DNA of 64,000 bases. Source: Streptomyces flavochromogenes (lineage in GTDB: Bacteria > Actinomycetota > Actinomycetes > Streptomycetales > Streptomycetaceae). Where the stretch lies: contig NZ_JNZO01000006.1 in the NCBI RefSeq assembly GCF_000717595.1, positions 186,001-250,000 on the forward strand. Reading direction: 5' to 3'. Both the position numbers and the translations under genes were made by a program. How positions within the stretch are numbered: position 1 is the first letter of the stretch; every line of letters starts with the position of its first letter. The notes under the pieces are model-generated. The model saw only the letters and a program-made list of their open reading frames with translations, searched no databases and was not told the DNA's origin. Below, piece after piece: positions 19,402-28,784 of the stretch.

Positions 19402-19980
19402 GTGCAGCCCTCCGCCGCCCCGGACCTCGCGGACCTCGCACACGCCCACGCCCGGCCGGCCCAGTGGCTCGCCACCGCCACCGCGACCGCCGCGGTCGTC
19501 GCCCTCGCGGGCCTGCTCCAGCCCGGCCCCGCCGGAGCCGCCGCGACCCCGGCCACGGCACCGAGCCCCGCACCGGCTCCCGAGGCCGCCGGCGCCGCCT
19601 ACCCCCTGGACTGCGGGGGAGCACCCCACAGGGTCGCGAAGCGGGCCTCCGGAGACCTCGACGGAGACGGGAACCCCGAGACCGTTGCGGTCGTGCACTG
19701 CGAAGCGGGCTCCGGCACGCCGCCGAGCGGCGTCTACGTCCTCACCCGGGGCAAGCAGGCCGGCGCACCCGCGCGCGTGGTGGCCACCCTCGTCGCGCCC
19801 GAGCTCCTCAAGAGCGTCACCGACTTCTCCGTACGCGGCGGAGCGGTGCACGCCACCCTGCTCGGCTACTCGTCACCCGACGTCCCCAGCTGCTGCCCCG
19901 ACGAGAAGGAGCAGGTCAGCTGGCACTGGAAGGGCGGCGCCTTCGTACGTACGGGACAGGCCGAGGCGCGCGGCGCCTGA
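19402..19980 (+). CDS. Secreted or membrane-anchored protein of unknown function
   Basis: A 192-residue protein starting at GTG (VQPSAAPDL) with an AGGAG site nine bases upstream. One hydrophobic segment at about residues 22-45 (WLATATATAAVVALAGLL) looks like a signal anchor, followed by an Ala/Pro-rich linker. The extracytoplasmic part has DLDGDGNPETVAVV, a DxDxDG calcium-binding-like loop of the FG-GAP kind, and four cysteines, including a CCPDEKEQVSWHWKGGAF tail. I do not recognise a family. It faces the ferredoxin gene tail to tail, only a few bases apart. Confidence 0.7.
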   Translation: MQPSAAPDLADLAHAHARPAQWLATATATAAVVALAGLLQPGPAGAAATPATAPSPAPAPEAAGAAYPLDCGGAPHRVAKRASGDLDGDGNPETVAVVHCEAGSGTPPSGVYVLTRGKQAGAPARVVATLVAPELLKSVTDFSVRGGAVHATLLGYSSPDVPSCCPDEKEQVSWHWKGGAFVRTGQAEARGA

Positions 19981-19984
19981 CCCG

Positions 19985-20296
19985 TCACTCCGCGTCGGGG
20001 CCGTACACCTCGACCTTGTCCGTGACCCGGCGCACATGGATGCAGTCGCCCGGGCACTCCTTCGCGGAGTCCACCACGTCCTGGAGCAGCGTCAGCGGGA
20101 CCGGCGTCGTGGCACCGGTGTCCTGGAGGAGCTCGTCGTCGGCGCTCTTCACATAAGCGAGCCCGTCGATGTCCAGCTCGAAGACCTCGGGAGCGTACTG
20201 CGCGCAGATCCCGTCCCCGGTGCACAGGTCCTGGTCGATCCAGACCTCCAGCGCCTCTGCGGCGCCCGTGGACGGAGCCTCGTGCTGCACGGTCAT
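19985..20296 (-). CDS. [3Fe-4S]-type ferredoxin
   Basis: A 103-residue electron-transfer protein. It begins MTVQHEAPST and has the cluster cysteines C25 and C31 in DQDLCTGDGICAQYAPEVFE, with C81 in AKECPGDCIHV, the pattern of single-cluster ferredoxins that often serve P450 enzymes. An insertion of about 20 residues (DDELLQDTGATTPVPL) separates the two halves. The ATG at 20296 has a GGAG site. It is divergent from the ARC gene; its redox partner cannot be told, although a P450 gene lies about 20 kb away in the same window. Confidence 0.9.
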   Translation of the reverse strand: MTVQHEAPSTGAAEALEVWIDQDLCTGDGICAQYAPEVFELDIDGLAYVKSADDELLQDTGATTPVPLTLLQDVVDSAKECPGDCIHVRRVTDKVEVYGPDAE

Positions 20297-20549
20297 ATCT
20301 CCTGCCGTTTCTGCTTCTCGTGTCGCTTCTCGCGGGTAAGTCGGGCCACCTCTGACGGGTGTTGGCCCATGACGACGATACAACCGCCCGCTTTCAAGCA
20401 GCGCAGGGTGGGTATTCCCCTGTCGACAGGGGAAGCGCAAGGGTGAAGATCGGACACACCTCGGAGTCTTTTTGATCTAGGGGTTTCAATCACCACCCAC
20501 GCAGGTAGGGTCAGGAAGCGTCCAGCTCCCCTTGGAGGAGGTGAGGACC

Positions 20550-22316
20550 GTGGCAGCCCACGACGACGACATCAACCGCGGCATCCGGCCGGGGCGGGGG
20601 TCTGAAGACCCCGCCGGCCAGGTTGCCTATCTCGAGCAGGAAATCGCCGTCCTGCGCCGCAAGCTCGCCGACTCTCCGCGACACACGAGGATTCTCGAAG
20701 AGCGGATCGTCGAGCTGCAGACCAGCCTGGCCGGCGTGTCCGCGCAGAACGAACGACTGGCGAACACGCTCCGTGAGGCCCGCGACCAGATCGTGGCCCT
20801 CAAGGAGGAAGTCGACCGGCTCGCGCAGCCGCCGGCCGGCTTCGGTGTCTTCCTGCAGGCCAATGAGGACGGCACGTGCGACATCTTCACTGGGGGCCGC
20901 AAGCTCCGGGTGAACGTCAGCCCGAGCATCGAGCTCGAAGAGCTCAAGCGCGGCCAGGAAGTCATGCTCAACGAAGCGCTCAACGTGGTCGAGGCCATGG
21001 AGTTCGAGCGGGCCGGGGACATCGTCACCCTCAAGGAGATCCTCGAGGACGGCGAGCGCGCCCTGGTGGTCGGGCACACCGACGAGGAGCGGGTGGTGAG
21101 GCTCGCCGAGCCTCTGCTGGACGTCACCATCCGCCCCGGCGACGCCCTGCTGCTCGACTCCAGGTCCGGCTACGTGTACGAGGTGGTCCCCAAGAGCGAG
21201 GTCGAAGAGCTCGTTCTGGAAGAGGTCCCGGACGTCGACTACACCAAGATCGGCGGCCTGGGCAACCAGATCGAGCTGATCAGGGACGCGGTCGAGCTCC
21301 CCTACCTCTACCCGGACCTCTTCAAGGAGCACGAACTGCGGCCGCCCAAGGGCATCCTGCTCTACGGCCCGCCCGGCTGCGGCAAGACGCTGATCGCGAA
21401 GGCCGTGGCCAACTCCCTGGCCAAGAAGGTCGCCGAGGTGACCGGCCAGCCCGCGGGGAAGTCCTACTTCCTCAACATCAAGGGCCCCGAGCTCCTCAAC
21501 AAGTACGTCGGTGAGACCGAGCGGCACATCCGCCTCGTCTTCCAGCGTGCCCGGGAGAAGGCGAGCGAGGGCACCCCCGTCATCGTCTTCTTCGACGAGA
21601 TGGAATCCCTCTTCCGCACCCGCGGATCCGGTGTCAGCTCGGACGTGGAGAACACCATCGTCCCCCAGCTGCTCGCCGAGATCGACGGTGTGGAGGGCCT
21701 GGAGAACGTCATCGTCATCGGTGCCTCCAACCGCGAGGACATGATCGACCCCGCGATCCTGCGACCCGGCCGGCTCGACGTCAAGATCAAGATCGAGCGT
21801 CCGGACGCCGAGGCCGCGAAGGACATCTTCGCGAAGTACCTCACCGCCACCCTGCCGCTCCACTCGGACGACATCTCCGAGCACAGCGGCTCCAAGGCGG
21901 CGGCCGCCCACGGAATGATCCAGTCCGTCGTCGAGCAGATGTACGCCGAATCCGAGGAGAACCGCTTCCTCGAAGTCACGTACGCCAACGGCGACAAGGA
22001 AGTCCTCTACTTCAAGGACTTCAACTCCGGCGCGATGATCCAGAACATCGTCGACCGGGCCAAGAAGATGGCCATCAAGGCCTTCCTCGACCACAACCAG
22101 AAGGGCATCCGGGTCTCCCACCTCCTCCAGGCGTGCGTGGACGAGTTCAAGGAGAACGAGGACCTGCCCAACACCACCAACCCCGACGACTGGGCCCGAA
22201 TCTCCGGAAAGAAGGGCGAGCGGATCGTCTTCATCCGCACCCTCGTCACCGGAAAGCAGGGCGCGGACACCGGGCGCTCCATCGACACGGTGGCCAATAC
22301 CGGCCAGTACCTGTAA
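20550..22316 (+). CDS. arc: Proteasome-activating AAA ATPase ARC (Mpa homologue)
   Basis: A 588-residue hexameric unfoldase that recognises pupylated proteins and feeds them to the 20S proteasome. An N-terminal coiled coil spans residues 25-92 ([20 protein letters not shown] onward), which binds Pup. Tandem OB folds follow (about 97-230), then the AAA domain with Walker A GPPGCGKT at 273-280 and Walker B VIVFFDE at 344-350. The C-terminus ends GQYL, the motif that docks into the proteasome alpha ring. I chose the GTG at 20550, giving [10 protein letters not shown] after a GGAGGAGGTGAGG site; a GTG at 20541 is an alternative. It heads the ARC-dop-pup-prcB-prcA cluster. Confidence 0.96.
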   Translation: MAAHDDDINRGIRPGRGSEDPAGQVAYLEQEIAVLRRKLADSPRHTRILEERIVELQTSLAGVSAQNERLANTLREARDQIVALKEEVDRLAQPPAGFGVFLQANEDGTCDIFTGGRKLRVNVSPSIELEELKRGQEVMLNEALNVVEAMEFERAGDIVTLKEILEDGERALVVGHTDEERVVRLAEPLLDVTIRPGDALLLDSRSGYVYEVVPKSEVEELVLEEVPDVDYTKIGGLGNQIELIRDAVELPYLYPDLFKEHELRPPKGILLYGPPGCGKTLIAKAVANSLAKKVAEVTGQPAGKSYFLNIKGPELLNKYVGETERHIRLVFQRAREKASEGTPVIVFFDEMESLFRTRGSGVSSDVENTIVPQLLAEIDGVEGLENVIVIGASNREDMIDPAILRPGRLDVKIKIERPDAEAAKDIFAKYLTATLPLHSDDISEHSGSKAAAAHGMIQSVVEQMYAESEENRFLEVTYANGDKEVLYFKDFNSGAMIQNIVDRAKKMAIKAFLDHNQKGIRVSHLLQACVDEFKENEDLPNTTNPDDWARISGKKGERIVFIRTLVTGKQGADTGRSIDTVANTGQYL

Positions 22317-22325
22317 AACGCCCAC

Positions 22326-22362
22326 CGGCTGCGGATGTCCGGAAACCGGGCATCCGCAGCCG
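22326..22362 (+). terminator. Hairpin between ARC and dop genes
   Basis: A 12-bp perfect stem (CGGCTGCGGATG and CATCCGCAGCCG) with a 13-base loop begins ten bases after the ARC stop. It could end the ARC transcript or attenuate read-through into dop, which has its own 180-base upstream region. Confidence 0.65.
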
Positions 22363-22496
22363 ACGCATTCCATCCAGCATTTCCCCGGCATCACAGGGAA
22401 ATACGCAACTGATCTCCCCACCAGCGCGGAGCCGCTCTAGGCTCATCGGTACCGCCGAGTCGCGCACAGTGAGCGCCGCCGGGCAAGGAGGGCCGC

Positions 22497-24008
22497 ATGA
22501 CCGTACGGCGAGTAATGGGCATCGAGACGGAGTACGGGATCTCCGTCCCGGGACACCCGAACGCCAATGCCATGCTCACCTCGTCCCAGATCGTCAACGC
22601 CTACGCGGCGGCGATGCACCGGGCGCGCCGCGCCCGCTGGGACTTCGAGGAGGAGAACCCGCTGCGGGACGCCCGCGGCTTCGACCTCGCCCGCGAGGCC
22701 GCCGACTCCAGCCAGCTCACCGACGAGGACATCGGCCTGGCCAACGTGATCCTCACCAACGGGGCCCGCCTCTACGTGGACCACGCCCACCCCGAGTACA
22801 GCGCACCCGAGGTCACCAACCCGCGCGACGCCGTCCTCTGGGACAAGGCCGGCGAGCGGATCATGGCGGAGGCCGCCGAGCGGGCCGCCCAGCTCCCCGG
22901 AGCCCAGCCGATCCACCTCTACAAGAACAACACCGACAACAAGGGCGCCTCCTACGGCACGCACGAGAACTACCTGATGAAGCGGGAGACCCCCTTCTCG
23001 GACATCGTGCGCCACCTCACCCCCTTCTTCGTCTCCCGCCAGGTCGTGACCGGCGCGGGACGGGTCGGCATCGGACAGGACGGCCGGGAGAACGGCTTCC
23101 AGATCAGCCAGCGCGCCGACTACTTCGAGGTCGAGGTCGGTCTGGAGACCACCCTCAAGCGGCCCATCATCAACACCCGCGACGAGCCCCACGCCGACGC
23201 CGAGAAGTACCGCCGCCTGCACGTGATCATCGGCGACGCGAACCTCTCGGAGATCTCGACCTACCTCAAGCTGGGCACCACCGCCCTGGTCCTCTCGATG
23301 ATCGAGGACGGGTTCATCACCGTCGACCTCGCCGTCGACCAGCCGGTACGGACCCTCCACCAGGTCTCGCACGACCCGACCCTCCAGTACCTGGTCACGC
23401 TGCGCAGCGGCCGGACACTCACCGCGGTGCAGCTCCAGATGGAGTACTTCGAGCTGGCCAGGAAGTACGTGGAGGAGCGGTACGGCGTGGACGCCGACGA
23501 GCAGACCAAGGACGTCCTGATCCGCTGGGAGGACACGCTCAACCGGCTCGAGAACGACCCCATGAGCCTGGCCGGCGAGCTCGACTGGATCGCCAAGCGG
23601 GAGCTCATGGAGGGCTACCGGCGCCGGGACGACCTGGACTGGGACGCCGCCCGGCTGCACCTGGTGGACCTCCAGTACGCGGACGTACGCCCCGAGAAGG
23701 GCCTCTACAACCGCCTGGTGGCCCGTGGGCGCATGAAGCGGCTCCTGGACGAGACCGAGGTGGAGCGGGCCGAGACGGCGCCTCCGGAGGACACCCGCGC
23801 CTATTTCCGCGGCCGGTGCCTGGAGCAGTACGCCGACGACGTCGCGGCGGCCTCCTGGGACTCGGTGATCTTCGACCTGCCCGGCCGGGACTCGCTCCAG
23901 CGCGTCCCCACCCTGGAGCCGCTGCGGGGCACCAAAGCCCATGTGAAATCGCTCCTGGACCGATGCAGGACCGCCGAGGAACTGGTGCGGGTCCTGTCCG
24001 GCGGCTGA
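22497..24008 (+). CDS. dop: Pup deamidase/depupylase
   Basis: A 503-residue carboxylate-amine-ligase-like enzyme of the PafA/Dop family, which hydrolyses the Gln of Pup or removes Pup from target proteins. The N-terminal [15 protein letters not shown] carries the metal-binding Glu, and the Dop-specific loop insert (residues about 40-75, [20 protein letters not shown]) separates it from Paf[39 protein letters not shown] and [20 protein letters not shown] are the shared nucleotide and metal motifs. The ATG is preceded by GGAGGGCCGC. It sits directly before pup. Confidence 0.95.
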   Translation: MTVRRVMGIETEYGISVPGHPNANAMLTSSQIVNAYAAAMHRARRARWDFEEENPLRDARGFDLAREAADSSQLTDEDIGLANVILTNGARLYVDHAHPEYSAPEVTNPRDAVLWDKAGERIMAEAAERAAQLPGAQPIHLYKNNTDNKGASYGTHENYLMKRETPFSDIVRHLTPFFVSRQVVTGAGRVGIGQDGRENGFQISQRADYFEVEVGLETTLKRPIINTRDEPHADAEKYRRLHVIIGDANLSEISTYLKLGTTALVLSMIEDGFITVDLAVDQPVRTLHQVSHDPTLQYLVTLRSGRTLTAVQLQMEYFELARKYVEERYGVDADEQTKDVLIRWEDTLNRLENDPMSLAGELDWIAKRELMEGYRRRDDLDWDAARLHLVDLQYADVRPEKGLYNRLVARGRMKRLLDETEVERAETAPPEDTRAYFRGRCLEQYADDVAAASWDSVIFDLPGRDSLQRVPTLEPLRGTKAHVKSLLDRCRTAEELVRVLSGG

Positions 24009-24034
24009 TCGGAGGCCCCACGGGGGCCTGAAAT

Positions 24035-24071
24035 GCCCCGGCACTGGGAATCATGGAATCAGTGCCCGGGC
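24035..24071 (+). terminator. Hairpin between dop and pup
   Basis: A 12-bp stem with one mismatch (GCCCCGGCACTG and CAGTGCCCGGGC) and a 13-base loop follows dop by 26 bases. It suggests that pup is at least partly transcribed from its own promoter. Confidence 0.5.
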
Positions 24072-24167
24072 GTTGTCGAAACTGCGGGGCCGAAGTCGGA
24101 CCCGCCCTATAGGGTCTGATCTTGTACGGACTCAACCGAGCGGGCCGATTCGAGCGGGGTGAGGGAT

Positions 24168-24380
24168 ATGGCGACCAAGGACACCGGCGGCGGACAGCAG
24201 AAGGCGACGCGTTCCACGGAGGAGGTCGAGGAGACCACCACGGAGGCGAGCTCCGATCTCCAGGAGCGCCAGGAGAAGCTCAGCGACGACGTGGACTCCG
24301 TCCTGGACGAGATCGACGACGTCCTCGAGGAGAACGCCGAGGACTTCGTTCGGTCCTTTGTGCAAAAGGGCGGCGAGTAG
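24168..24380 (+). CDS. pup: Prokaryotic ubiquitin-like protein Pup
   Basis: A 70-residue, highly charged, largely unstructured protein tag. The N-terminal [15 protein letters not shown] is followed by acidic linker sequence and the helix-forming [20 protein letters not shown] part that binds the ARC coiled coil, then [16 protein letters not shown]. The C-terminus is Gly-Gly-Glu, the form that PafA can ligate directly through the Glu side chain, so deamidation by Dop would not be needed. The ATG at 24168 has GAGGG upstream; a GTG at 24159 is an alternative start. Its neighbours dop, prcB and prcA leave no doubt about the identity. Confidence 0.96.
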   Translation: MATKDTGGGQQKATRSTEEVEETTTEASSDLQERQEKLSDDVDSVLDEIDDVLEENAEDFVRSFVQKGGE

Positions 24381-24398
24381 CCGCACGGCGCGTCTGTC

Positions 24399-24449
24399 GT
24401 CACCGTCCCCGGAGCCCCGGCGAAAGCCGTGGGCCCGGGGACGGATGAC
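24399..24449 (+). other. Hairpin in the pup-prcB intergenic region
   Basis: Long complementary arms (CCGTCCCCGG at 24403-24412 and CCGGGGACGG at 24435-24444, extendable on both sides) can fold into a stable stem-loop 20 bases after the pup stop. It may protect or end the short pup message, so that Pup is made in excess over the proteasome subunits. The role is inferred. Confidence 0.55.
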
Positions 24450-24540
24450 AAGCGGTGGCACGGGTAAGGTCCGTGCACAGCAAGCAAGATCGGCCGGCGC
24501 TTCCCACGGCGGGCCGACTCTCCCACCCGGAAGGAATCGC

Positions 24541-25380
24541 GTGGAAGCCAACCCTCGTAGCACCGGGCGTCTGCCGGCGGCCTTCCTGACGCCGGGCTCG
24601 TCCTCGTTCATCGACTTCCTGGCGGACCACTCGCCGGAGATGCTGCCGGGCGGGCGGAAGCTCCCCGACGGTGTCGTGGAGGCCCCGCACGGGACGACCA
24701 TCGTGGCGGCCACGTTCCCCGGCGGGGTCGTGCTCGCCGGTGACCGGCGGGCCACCATGGGCAACATGATCGCGCAGCGGGACATCGAGAAGGTCTTCCC
24801 TGCCGACGAGTACTCCGCCGTCGGCATCGCCGGCACCGCCGGCCTCGCCGTGGAGATGGTCAAGCTGTTCCAGCTGGAGCTGGAGCACTTCGAGAAGGTG
24901 GAGGGCGTCACGCTCTCCCTGGAGGGCAAGGCGAACCGCCTCTCCACCATGATCCGGGGCAACCTCGGCATGGCCATGCAGGGGCTCGCCGTCGTACCGC
25001 TCTTCGCGGGCTGGGACGAGGGCAAGGAGAAGGGCCGCATCTTCTCCTACGACGTGACCGGCGGCCGCTCCGAGGAGCACGGGTTCGCCGCCACCGGCTC
25101 CGGCTCGATCTTCGCGCGCGGTTCGATGAAGAAGCTCTACCGCGCCGACCTGACCGAGCAGCAGGCCACCACGCTGGTCGTGCAGGCGCTCTACGACGCG
25201 GCGGACGACGACTCGGCGACCGGCGGTCCGGACATGGCACGCCGGATCTTCCCGATCATCACGGTCATCACGGACGAGGGCTACCGCAGGCTCACGGAGG
25301 ACGAGTCCTCCGCGCTGGCCCGGTCGGTCACCGAGCGGCGTCTCGAGGAGCCCGACGGGCCCCGCGCCGCCCTGCTCTGA
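24541..25380 (+). CDS. prcB: 20S proteasome beta subunit (proteolytic)
   Basis: A 279-residue Ntn hydrolase made as a precursor. The 51-residue propeptide ends in APHG, and the mature enzyme starts with the catalytic Thr52 in [20 protein letters not shown]. The Asp of GDRR and the Lys of DIEKVF are the other active-site residues; [14 protein letters not shown] is also typical. Fourteen copies build the two inner rings of the proteasome. The GTG start has an AAGGAA site. It lies 46 bases before prcA, in the usual order. Confidence 0.96.
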   Translation: MEANPRSTGRLPAAFLTPGSSSFIDFLADHSPEMLPGGRKLPDGVVEAPHGTTIVAATFPGGVVLAGDRRATMGNMIAQRDIEKVFPADEYSAVGIAGTAGLAVEMVKLFQLELEHFEKVEGVTLSLEGKANRLSTMIRGNLGMAMQGLAVVPLFAGWDEGKEKGRIFSYDVTGGRSEEHGFAATGSGSIFARGSMKKLYRADLTEQQATTLVVQALYDAADDDSATGGPDMARRIFPIITVITDEGYRRLTEDESSALARSVTERRLEEPDGPRAALL

Positions 25381-25426
25381 CCACTCGTCGCCCGACTGAA
25401 GCCCAGAAGAAAGGGACGGACCGCCG

Positions 25427-26179
25427 GTGTCCACTCCGTTCTACGTCTCACCCCAGCAGGCCATGGCCGACCGGGCGGAGTACGCCCGCAAGGGCATCGC
25501 CCGAGGCCGCAGCCTTGTCGTCCTCCAGTACACCGACGGGATCGTCTTCGTCGGTGAGAACCCGTCCCGCGCGCTGCACAAGTTCAGCGAGATCTACGAC
25601 CGGATCGGCTTCGCGGCCGCCGGCAAGTACAACGAGTACGAGAACCTCCGCATCGGCGGCGTGCGCTACGCCGACCTGCGGGGCTACACCTACGACCGGG
25701 ACGACGTCACCGCGCGCGGCCTGGCCAACGTCTACGCCCAGACGCTCGGCACGATCTTCTCCAGCGCGGGGGAGAAGCCCTACGAGGTGGAGCTGGTCGT
25801 CGCCGAGGTCGGCACCGAGTCGTCGGGCGACCAGATCTACCGGCTGCCGCACGACGGCTCGATCGTGGACGAGCACGGCTCGGTCGCGGTCGGCGGGAAC
25901 GCCGAGCAGATCGGCTCCTTCCTGGACCAGCGCCACCGGGACGGCATGTCCCTGGCCGAGGCCCTGAGGCTGGCCGTGCAGGCGCTCTCGCGGGACACCA
26001 ACGGCAGCGAGCGGGAGATCCCCGCGGAGCGCCTGGAGGTGGCGGTCCTGGACCGCACGCGGCCGCAGCAGCGCAAGTTCAAGCGGATCGTCGGCCGTCA
26101 GTTGTCGCGTCTCCTGGAGGCGGACAACGCGGCGGTGGCGAAGACGGACGAGCCCTCGGACGAGGCTCCCGAGGAGTAG
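25427..26179 (+). CDS. prcA: 20S proteasome alpha subunit
   Basis: A 250-residue protein that forms the outer rings and gate of the proteasome. The N-terminal [20 protein letters not shown] matches actinobacterial PrcA, including the gating residues. Later blocks are [43 protein letters not shown] and a Ser/Asp/Glu-rich, unstructured C-terminus ([12 protein letters not shown]). It starts at GTG with only a weak, distant purine stretch as ribosome site, so coupling to prcB translation is possible. A strong hairpin ends the unit. Confidence 0.96.
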   Translation: MSTPFYVSPQQAMADRAEYARKGIARGRSLVVLQYTDGIVFVGENPSRALHKFSEIYDRIGFAAAGKYNEYENLRIGGVRYADLRGYTYDRDDVTARGLANVYAQTLGTIFSSAGEKPYEVELVVAEVGTESSGDQIYRLPHDGSIVDEHGSVAVGGNAEQIGSFLDQRHRDGMSLAEALRLAVQALSRDTNGSEREIPAERLEVAVLDRTRPQQRKFKRIVGRQLSRLLEADNAAVAKTDEPSDEAPEE

Positions 26180-26189
26180 TCGGCACGGC

Positions 26190-26234
26190 CCGGAGGGGCC
26201 CCGGTCGCGTCCGCGCGGACCGGGGCCCCTCCGG
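26190..26234. terminator. Terminator after prcA
   Basis: A 17-bp perfect stem (CCGGAGGGGCCCCGGTC and its complement) with an 11-base loop lies 11 bases after the prcA stop. The convergent LacI-family gene ends just beyond, so it may serve both directions. Confidence 0.85.
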
Positions 26235-26235
26235 C

Positions 26236-26286
26236 GTGTCCGCCCCTCCGGCGTGTCCGCCCCTCCGGCGTGTCCGCCCCTCAGGC
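26236..26286. repeat. Three tandem 17-bp repeats
   Basis: The unit GTGTCCGCCCCTCCGGC occurs three times head to tail (26236, 26253, 26270), the last with one mismatch. It begins directly after the prcA terminator stem and its last copy overlaps the final codons of the LacI-family gene. The sequence CCCCTCCGGC is also the right arm of the terminator, so the array may have grown from that arm. Confidence 0.85.
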
Positions 26287-27300
26287 GGCCGGTGCGGGCC
26301 CCGAGGAGCCTCGGGGGACCAGGGCGACGGGAAGGGTGTCCGGCAGGGGCCGTTCGCCCGCGAGGACGGCGAGGAGGGCCTCCATGCCCCGCCGGCCGAA
26401 GTCCTCGGCGGGCAGCCGCACGGTGGTGAGTTCCGGCTCGACCACCGTCGCCAGGGCCATGTCGTCGAAGCCGGTCACCGACAGGTCCTCGGGGACGCGC
26501 AGTCCGAGCCGGCGCGCGGCCTTGCACACGCCGACCGCGAGGATGTCGTCGTCGCAGATCACCGCCGTGGGCAGGGGGCCGGGGACGTCGAGGGCCCGGC
26601 CGGCGGCCTCCCACGCGTCCGCGACGTTCAGCGGCGACCGCACGGTGCGCACCTCCGTGCCGCGCAGGGCGTGGGCGAGGGCGGCGGCCCGTACGTCGAA
26701 GGTCCAGGACGGGGCCGCGGAGGCCAGGTGCAGGAAGCGGCGGTGGCCGAGGCCGAGCAGGTGGTCGGTCACCCGGCGCATGCCGTCGGCGACGTCGAGG
26801 TTCACGTGGGCGGCGGCCCCGGGTCCGGCCGGGTCGCTGTCGAGCATGACGAGCGGGAGGTCGGTGCCCCGGAAGGCCTCCAGGGCGCCGGTCGCCATCG
26901 AGGAGGCGATCACCCCGTCGAGGGCGGCCTGCGCGGAGGCGAAGGGGTCGCGTGCGGGACCCAGGCCGTCGGGGGAGGGGTAGAGGACCACGCCGAAGCC
27001 GTGCCGGGCCGCCTCGGCGGCCGCTCCCGTGTAGACGTGCGCGAAGAACTCGTTGGTGAGGGCCGGGACGACGAGCATGGCGGTGCGGGTGCGGCCGAGG
27101 CGCAGATTGCGGGCGGCCAGGTTGGGCCGGTAGCCGAGCTCCCTGGCGGCCCCGCGCACCGCCTCGGCGGTGCGTTCCGACACACGGCCGCGCCATTTGT
27201 CGCCGAGCACGAGGGAGACGGTGGCCTGGGAGACGCCCGCGGTCCGGGCGACGTCCCGGCTGGTGGGGCGGGTGCCGCCGAGCGGCTCCGGGGTCTGCAC
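26281..27300 (-). CDS. LacI-family transcriptional regulator
   Basis: A 339-residue repressor. The N-terminal helix-turn-helix is RPTSRDVARTAGVSQATVSLVLGD with hinge YRPNLAARNLRLGRT (residues 12-70), followed by a periplasmic-binding-protein-like sensor domain (AMLVVPALTNEFFAHVYTGA, DGVIAS, SVTGFDDMALATVVEPELTT). It starts at GTG with a GGAGG site. It is divergent from the MFS transporter gene, with a TACGTA-type inverted repeat between them, so it most likely controls that transporter. The effector, probably a sugar or related compound, is unknown. Confidence 0.9.
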   Translation of the reverse strand: MQTPEPLGGTRPTSRDVARTAGVSQATVSLVLGDKWRGRVSERTAEAVRGAARELGYRPNLAARNLRLGRTRTAMLVVPALTNEFFAHVYTGAAAEAARHGFGVVLYPSPDGLGPARDPFASAQAALDGVIASSMATGALEAFRGTDLPLVMLDSDPAGPGAAAHVNLDVADGMRRVTDHLLGLGHRRFLHLASAAPSWTFDVRAAALAHALRGTEVRTVRSPLNVADAWEAAGRALDVPGPLPTAVICDDDILAVGVCKAARRLGLRVPEDLSVTGFDDMALATVVEPELTTVRLPAEDFGRRGMEALLAVLAGERPLPDTLPVALVPRGSSGPAPAA

Positions 27301-27372
27301 ACAAGCCTCCGCGTCGGGCGGTCCACGAACCGGTCACTGGGCGCGGGGTGGACCCGCGCGCTGCCGACATGG

Positions 27373-27399
27373 TACGTATGACCACGGAAGTTATACGTA
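27373..27399. promoter_or_regulatory. Candidate operator between LacI and MFS genes
   Basis: TACGTAT at 27373-27379 and ATACGTA at 27393-27399 form a 7-bp inverted repeat in an otherwise AT-poor context. It lies 36 bases before the MFS start and 73 bases before the regulator start, a normal operator position for a divergent pair. Confidence 0.5.
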
Positions 27400-27434
27400 A
27401 AACCTCGGCGCGGTCCGAGGCGAGGGGAGACCAC

Positions 27435-28715
27435 ATGGCCACCGAGGCCCCGGCGCGAGGCGGCTATCTCGACATACTCCGGGCGCCGCACGCGGCCCGG
27501 CTGCTCGCCGGCACCCTCGTGGGGCGCCTGCCCAACGGCGTCGGTCCCATCGCCATCACCCTCTTCGTCCGCGACCAGGGCGGCAGCTACACCCTGGCCG
27601 GCGGCCTCATCGCCGCCTACGGCGTCGCCACCGCCGTCGGCCAGCCCCTGCTCGGACGCGCCGTCGACCTCAAGGGCCAGCCCCGCGTCCAGCTGCCCGC
27701 CGCGGTCCTCTCCGCCCTCGGCATGGCCCTGCTCGCCCTCACCGGCATCGGCCACCTCGGCCTCGCCTACGCGGCCGTCGTCGTCGCCGGACTCTTCACA
27801 CCGCCCCTGGAGGGTGGGCTGCGGGCCCTGTGGCCGAGCGTCCTCGGCCGCGAGGACCGCGTCCACCGCGCGTACGCCATGGACGCGGTCGCACAGGAGG
27901 TCATGTTCACCGTCGGCCCGCTGCTGCTGACCCTCCTGGTCTCCCTCTGGTCGCCCGCCGCCGCCCTCCTGGTCATCAACCTCCTCGGCGTCCTCGGCGC
28001 CCTCGCAGTCGTCCTCTCCGAGCCCTCCCGCACCTGGCGCTCCGCGCCCCGCGAGGCCCACTGGCTGGGCGCCCTGCGCTCCCCGGGCCTCCTCGCCCTC
28101 CTCGGCTCGTTCTTCTTCGTCGGCCTCGCGCTCGGCTCCATCACCGTCGCCGCCGTCGCGTACGCCGACGACCGGGGCACCCCGTCCGTCTACGGCTGGC
28201 TGATGGCCGCGCTCGGCCTCGGCGCCCTCGTCGGCGGTGTCACCTACGGCACCCGGCAGTGGTCCGGAGCGCCCGAGCGGCGGCTGCGCGTCCTCGTCCT
28301 GCTCCTCGCCGTCTGCTACCTGCCGCTGGTGCTCACCCCCGGCCCCGTCGCCATGGCCGGCCTCGCGGCCCTCGCCGGGCTCTTCCTGGCGCCCGTCCTC
28401 GCCTGCGCGTTCATCGTCGTGGACCGGCACGCGCCGCGCGGCACGGTCACCGAGGCCTTCTCCTGGCTCGTCACCACCTTCGGCGTCGGTTCGGCCCTCG
28501 GCTCCGCCGTGGCGGGCCCCGCCATCGAACTCGCCGGGACGGTCGCCGGATTCGCCGTCGCCGGGGCGGGCGGCCTGGTCGCCCTCCTCGTCCTGCTCGC
28601 CACCGGCCGTGTCCTCCACGTGCCCGCGGCCCCCGAACCCCCCGGGGCCGAGCCGCGACACGCCGTCGGTGCGGGCGCCCCCACCGCCGTACACACGGAA
28701 AAGAACACGCACTGA
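27435..28715 (+). CDS. MFS transporter (exporter-like)
   Basis: A 426-residue protein with about 12 hydrophobic spans. It begins MATEAPARGGYLDILRAPHA, with a loop AVDLKGQPRVQL between spans 2 and 3 at the place of the major-facilitator motif A and EPSRTWRSAPREAHWLGAL in the central cytoplasmic loop. The overall pattern resembles proton-driven drug or metabolite exporters, but the cargo is unknown. The ATG at 27435 has GGGGAG upstream. Together with the divergent LacI regulator it separates prcA from pafA. It ends 69 bases before pafA. Confidence 0.85.
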   Translation: MATEAPARGGYLDILRAPHAARLLAGTLVGRLPNGVGPIAITLFVRDQGGSYTLAGGLIAAYGVATAVGQPLLGRAVDLKGQPRVQLPAAVLSALGMALLALTGIGHLGLAYAAVVVAGLFTPPLEGGLRALWPSVLGREDRVHRAYAMDAVAQEVMFTVGPLLLTLLVSLWSPAAALLVINLLGVLGALAVVLSEPSRTWRSAPREAHWLGALRSPGLLALLGSFFFVGLALGSITVAAVAYADDRGTPSVYGWLMAALGLGALVGGVTYGTRQWSGAPERRLRVLVLLLAVCYLPLVLTPGPVAMAGLAALAGLFLAPVLACAFIVVDRHAPRGTVTEAFSWLVTTFGVGSALGSAVAGPAIELAGTVAGFAVAGAGGLVALLVLLATGRVLHVPAAPEPPGAEPRHAVGAGAPTAVHTEKNTH

Positions 28716-28772
28716 TCGGAAAATGATCGAAACGGGAACGCCCAACCCGGTTTCAGCACAGGCCGTCAGGCG

Positions 28773-28778
28773 TAATGT
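28773..28778 (+). promoter_or_regulatory. Candidate -10 element of pafA (leaderless)
   Basis: The hexamer TAATGT ends six bases before the pafA ATG, and no ribosome site is present, which together suggest a leaderless transcript. A possible -35 (GTTTCA) lies about 17 bases upstream at 28750-28755. Confidence 0.45.
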
Positions 28779-28784
28779 TCAGAC

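Noticed and set aside
22378..22401. ATTTCCC...GGGAAAT inverted repeat before dop as an operator
   Set aside because: Arms are short with a ten-base gap and no second copy or known motif match, so chance is likely.
20511..22421. Minus-strand frame of over 600 codons across the ARC gene
   Set aside because: Antisense shadow of a gene with clear AAA ATPase motifs.
24104..24113. CCCTATAGGG palindrome upstream of pup
   Set aside because: Ten bases only, partly a -10-like TATAGG; no matching -35 at the right spacing and no second copy.
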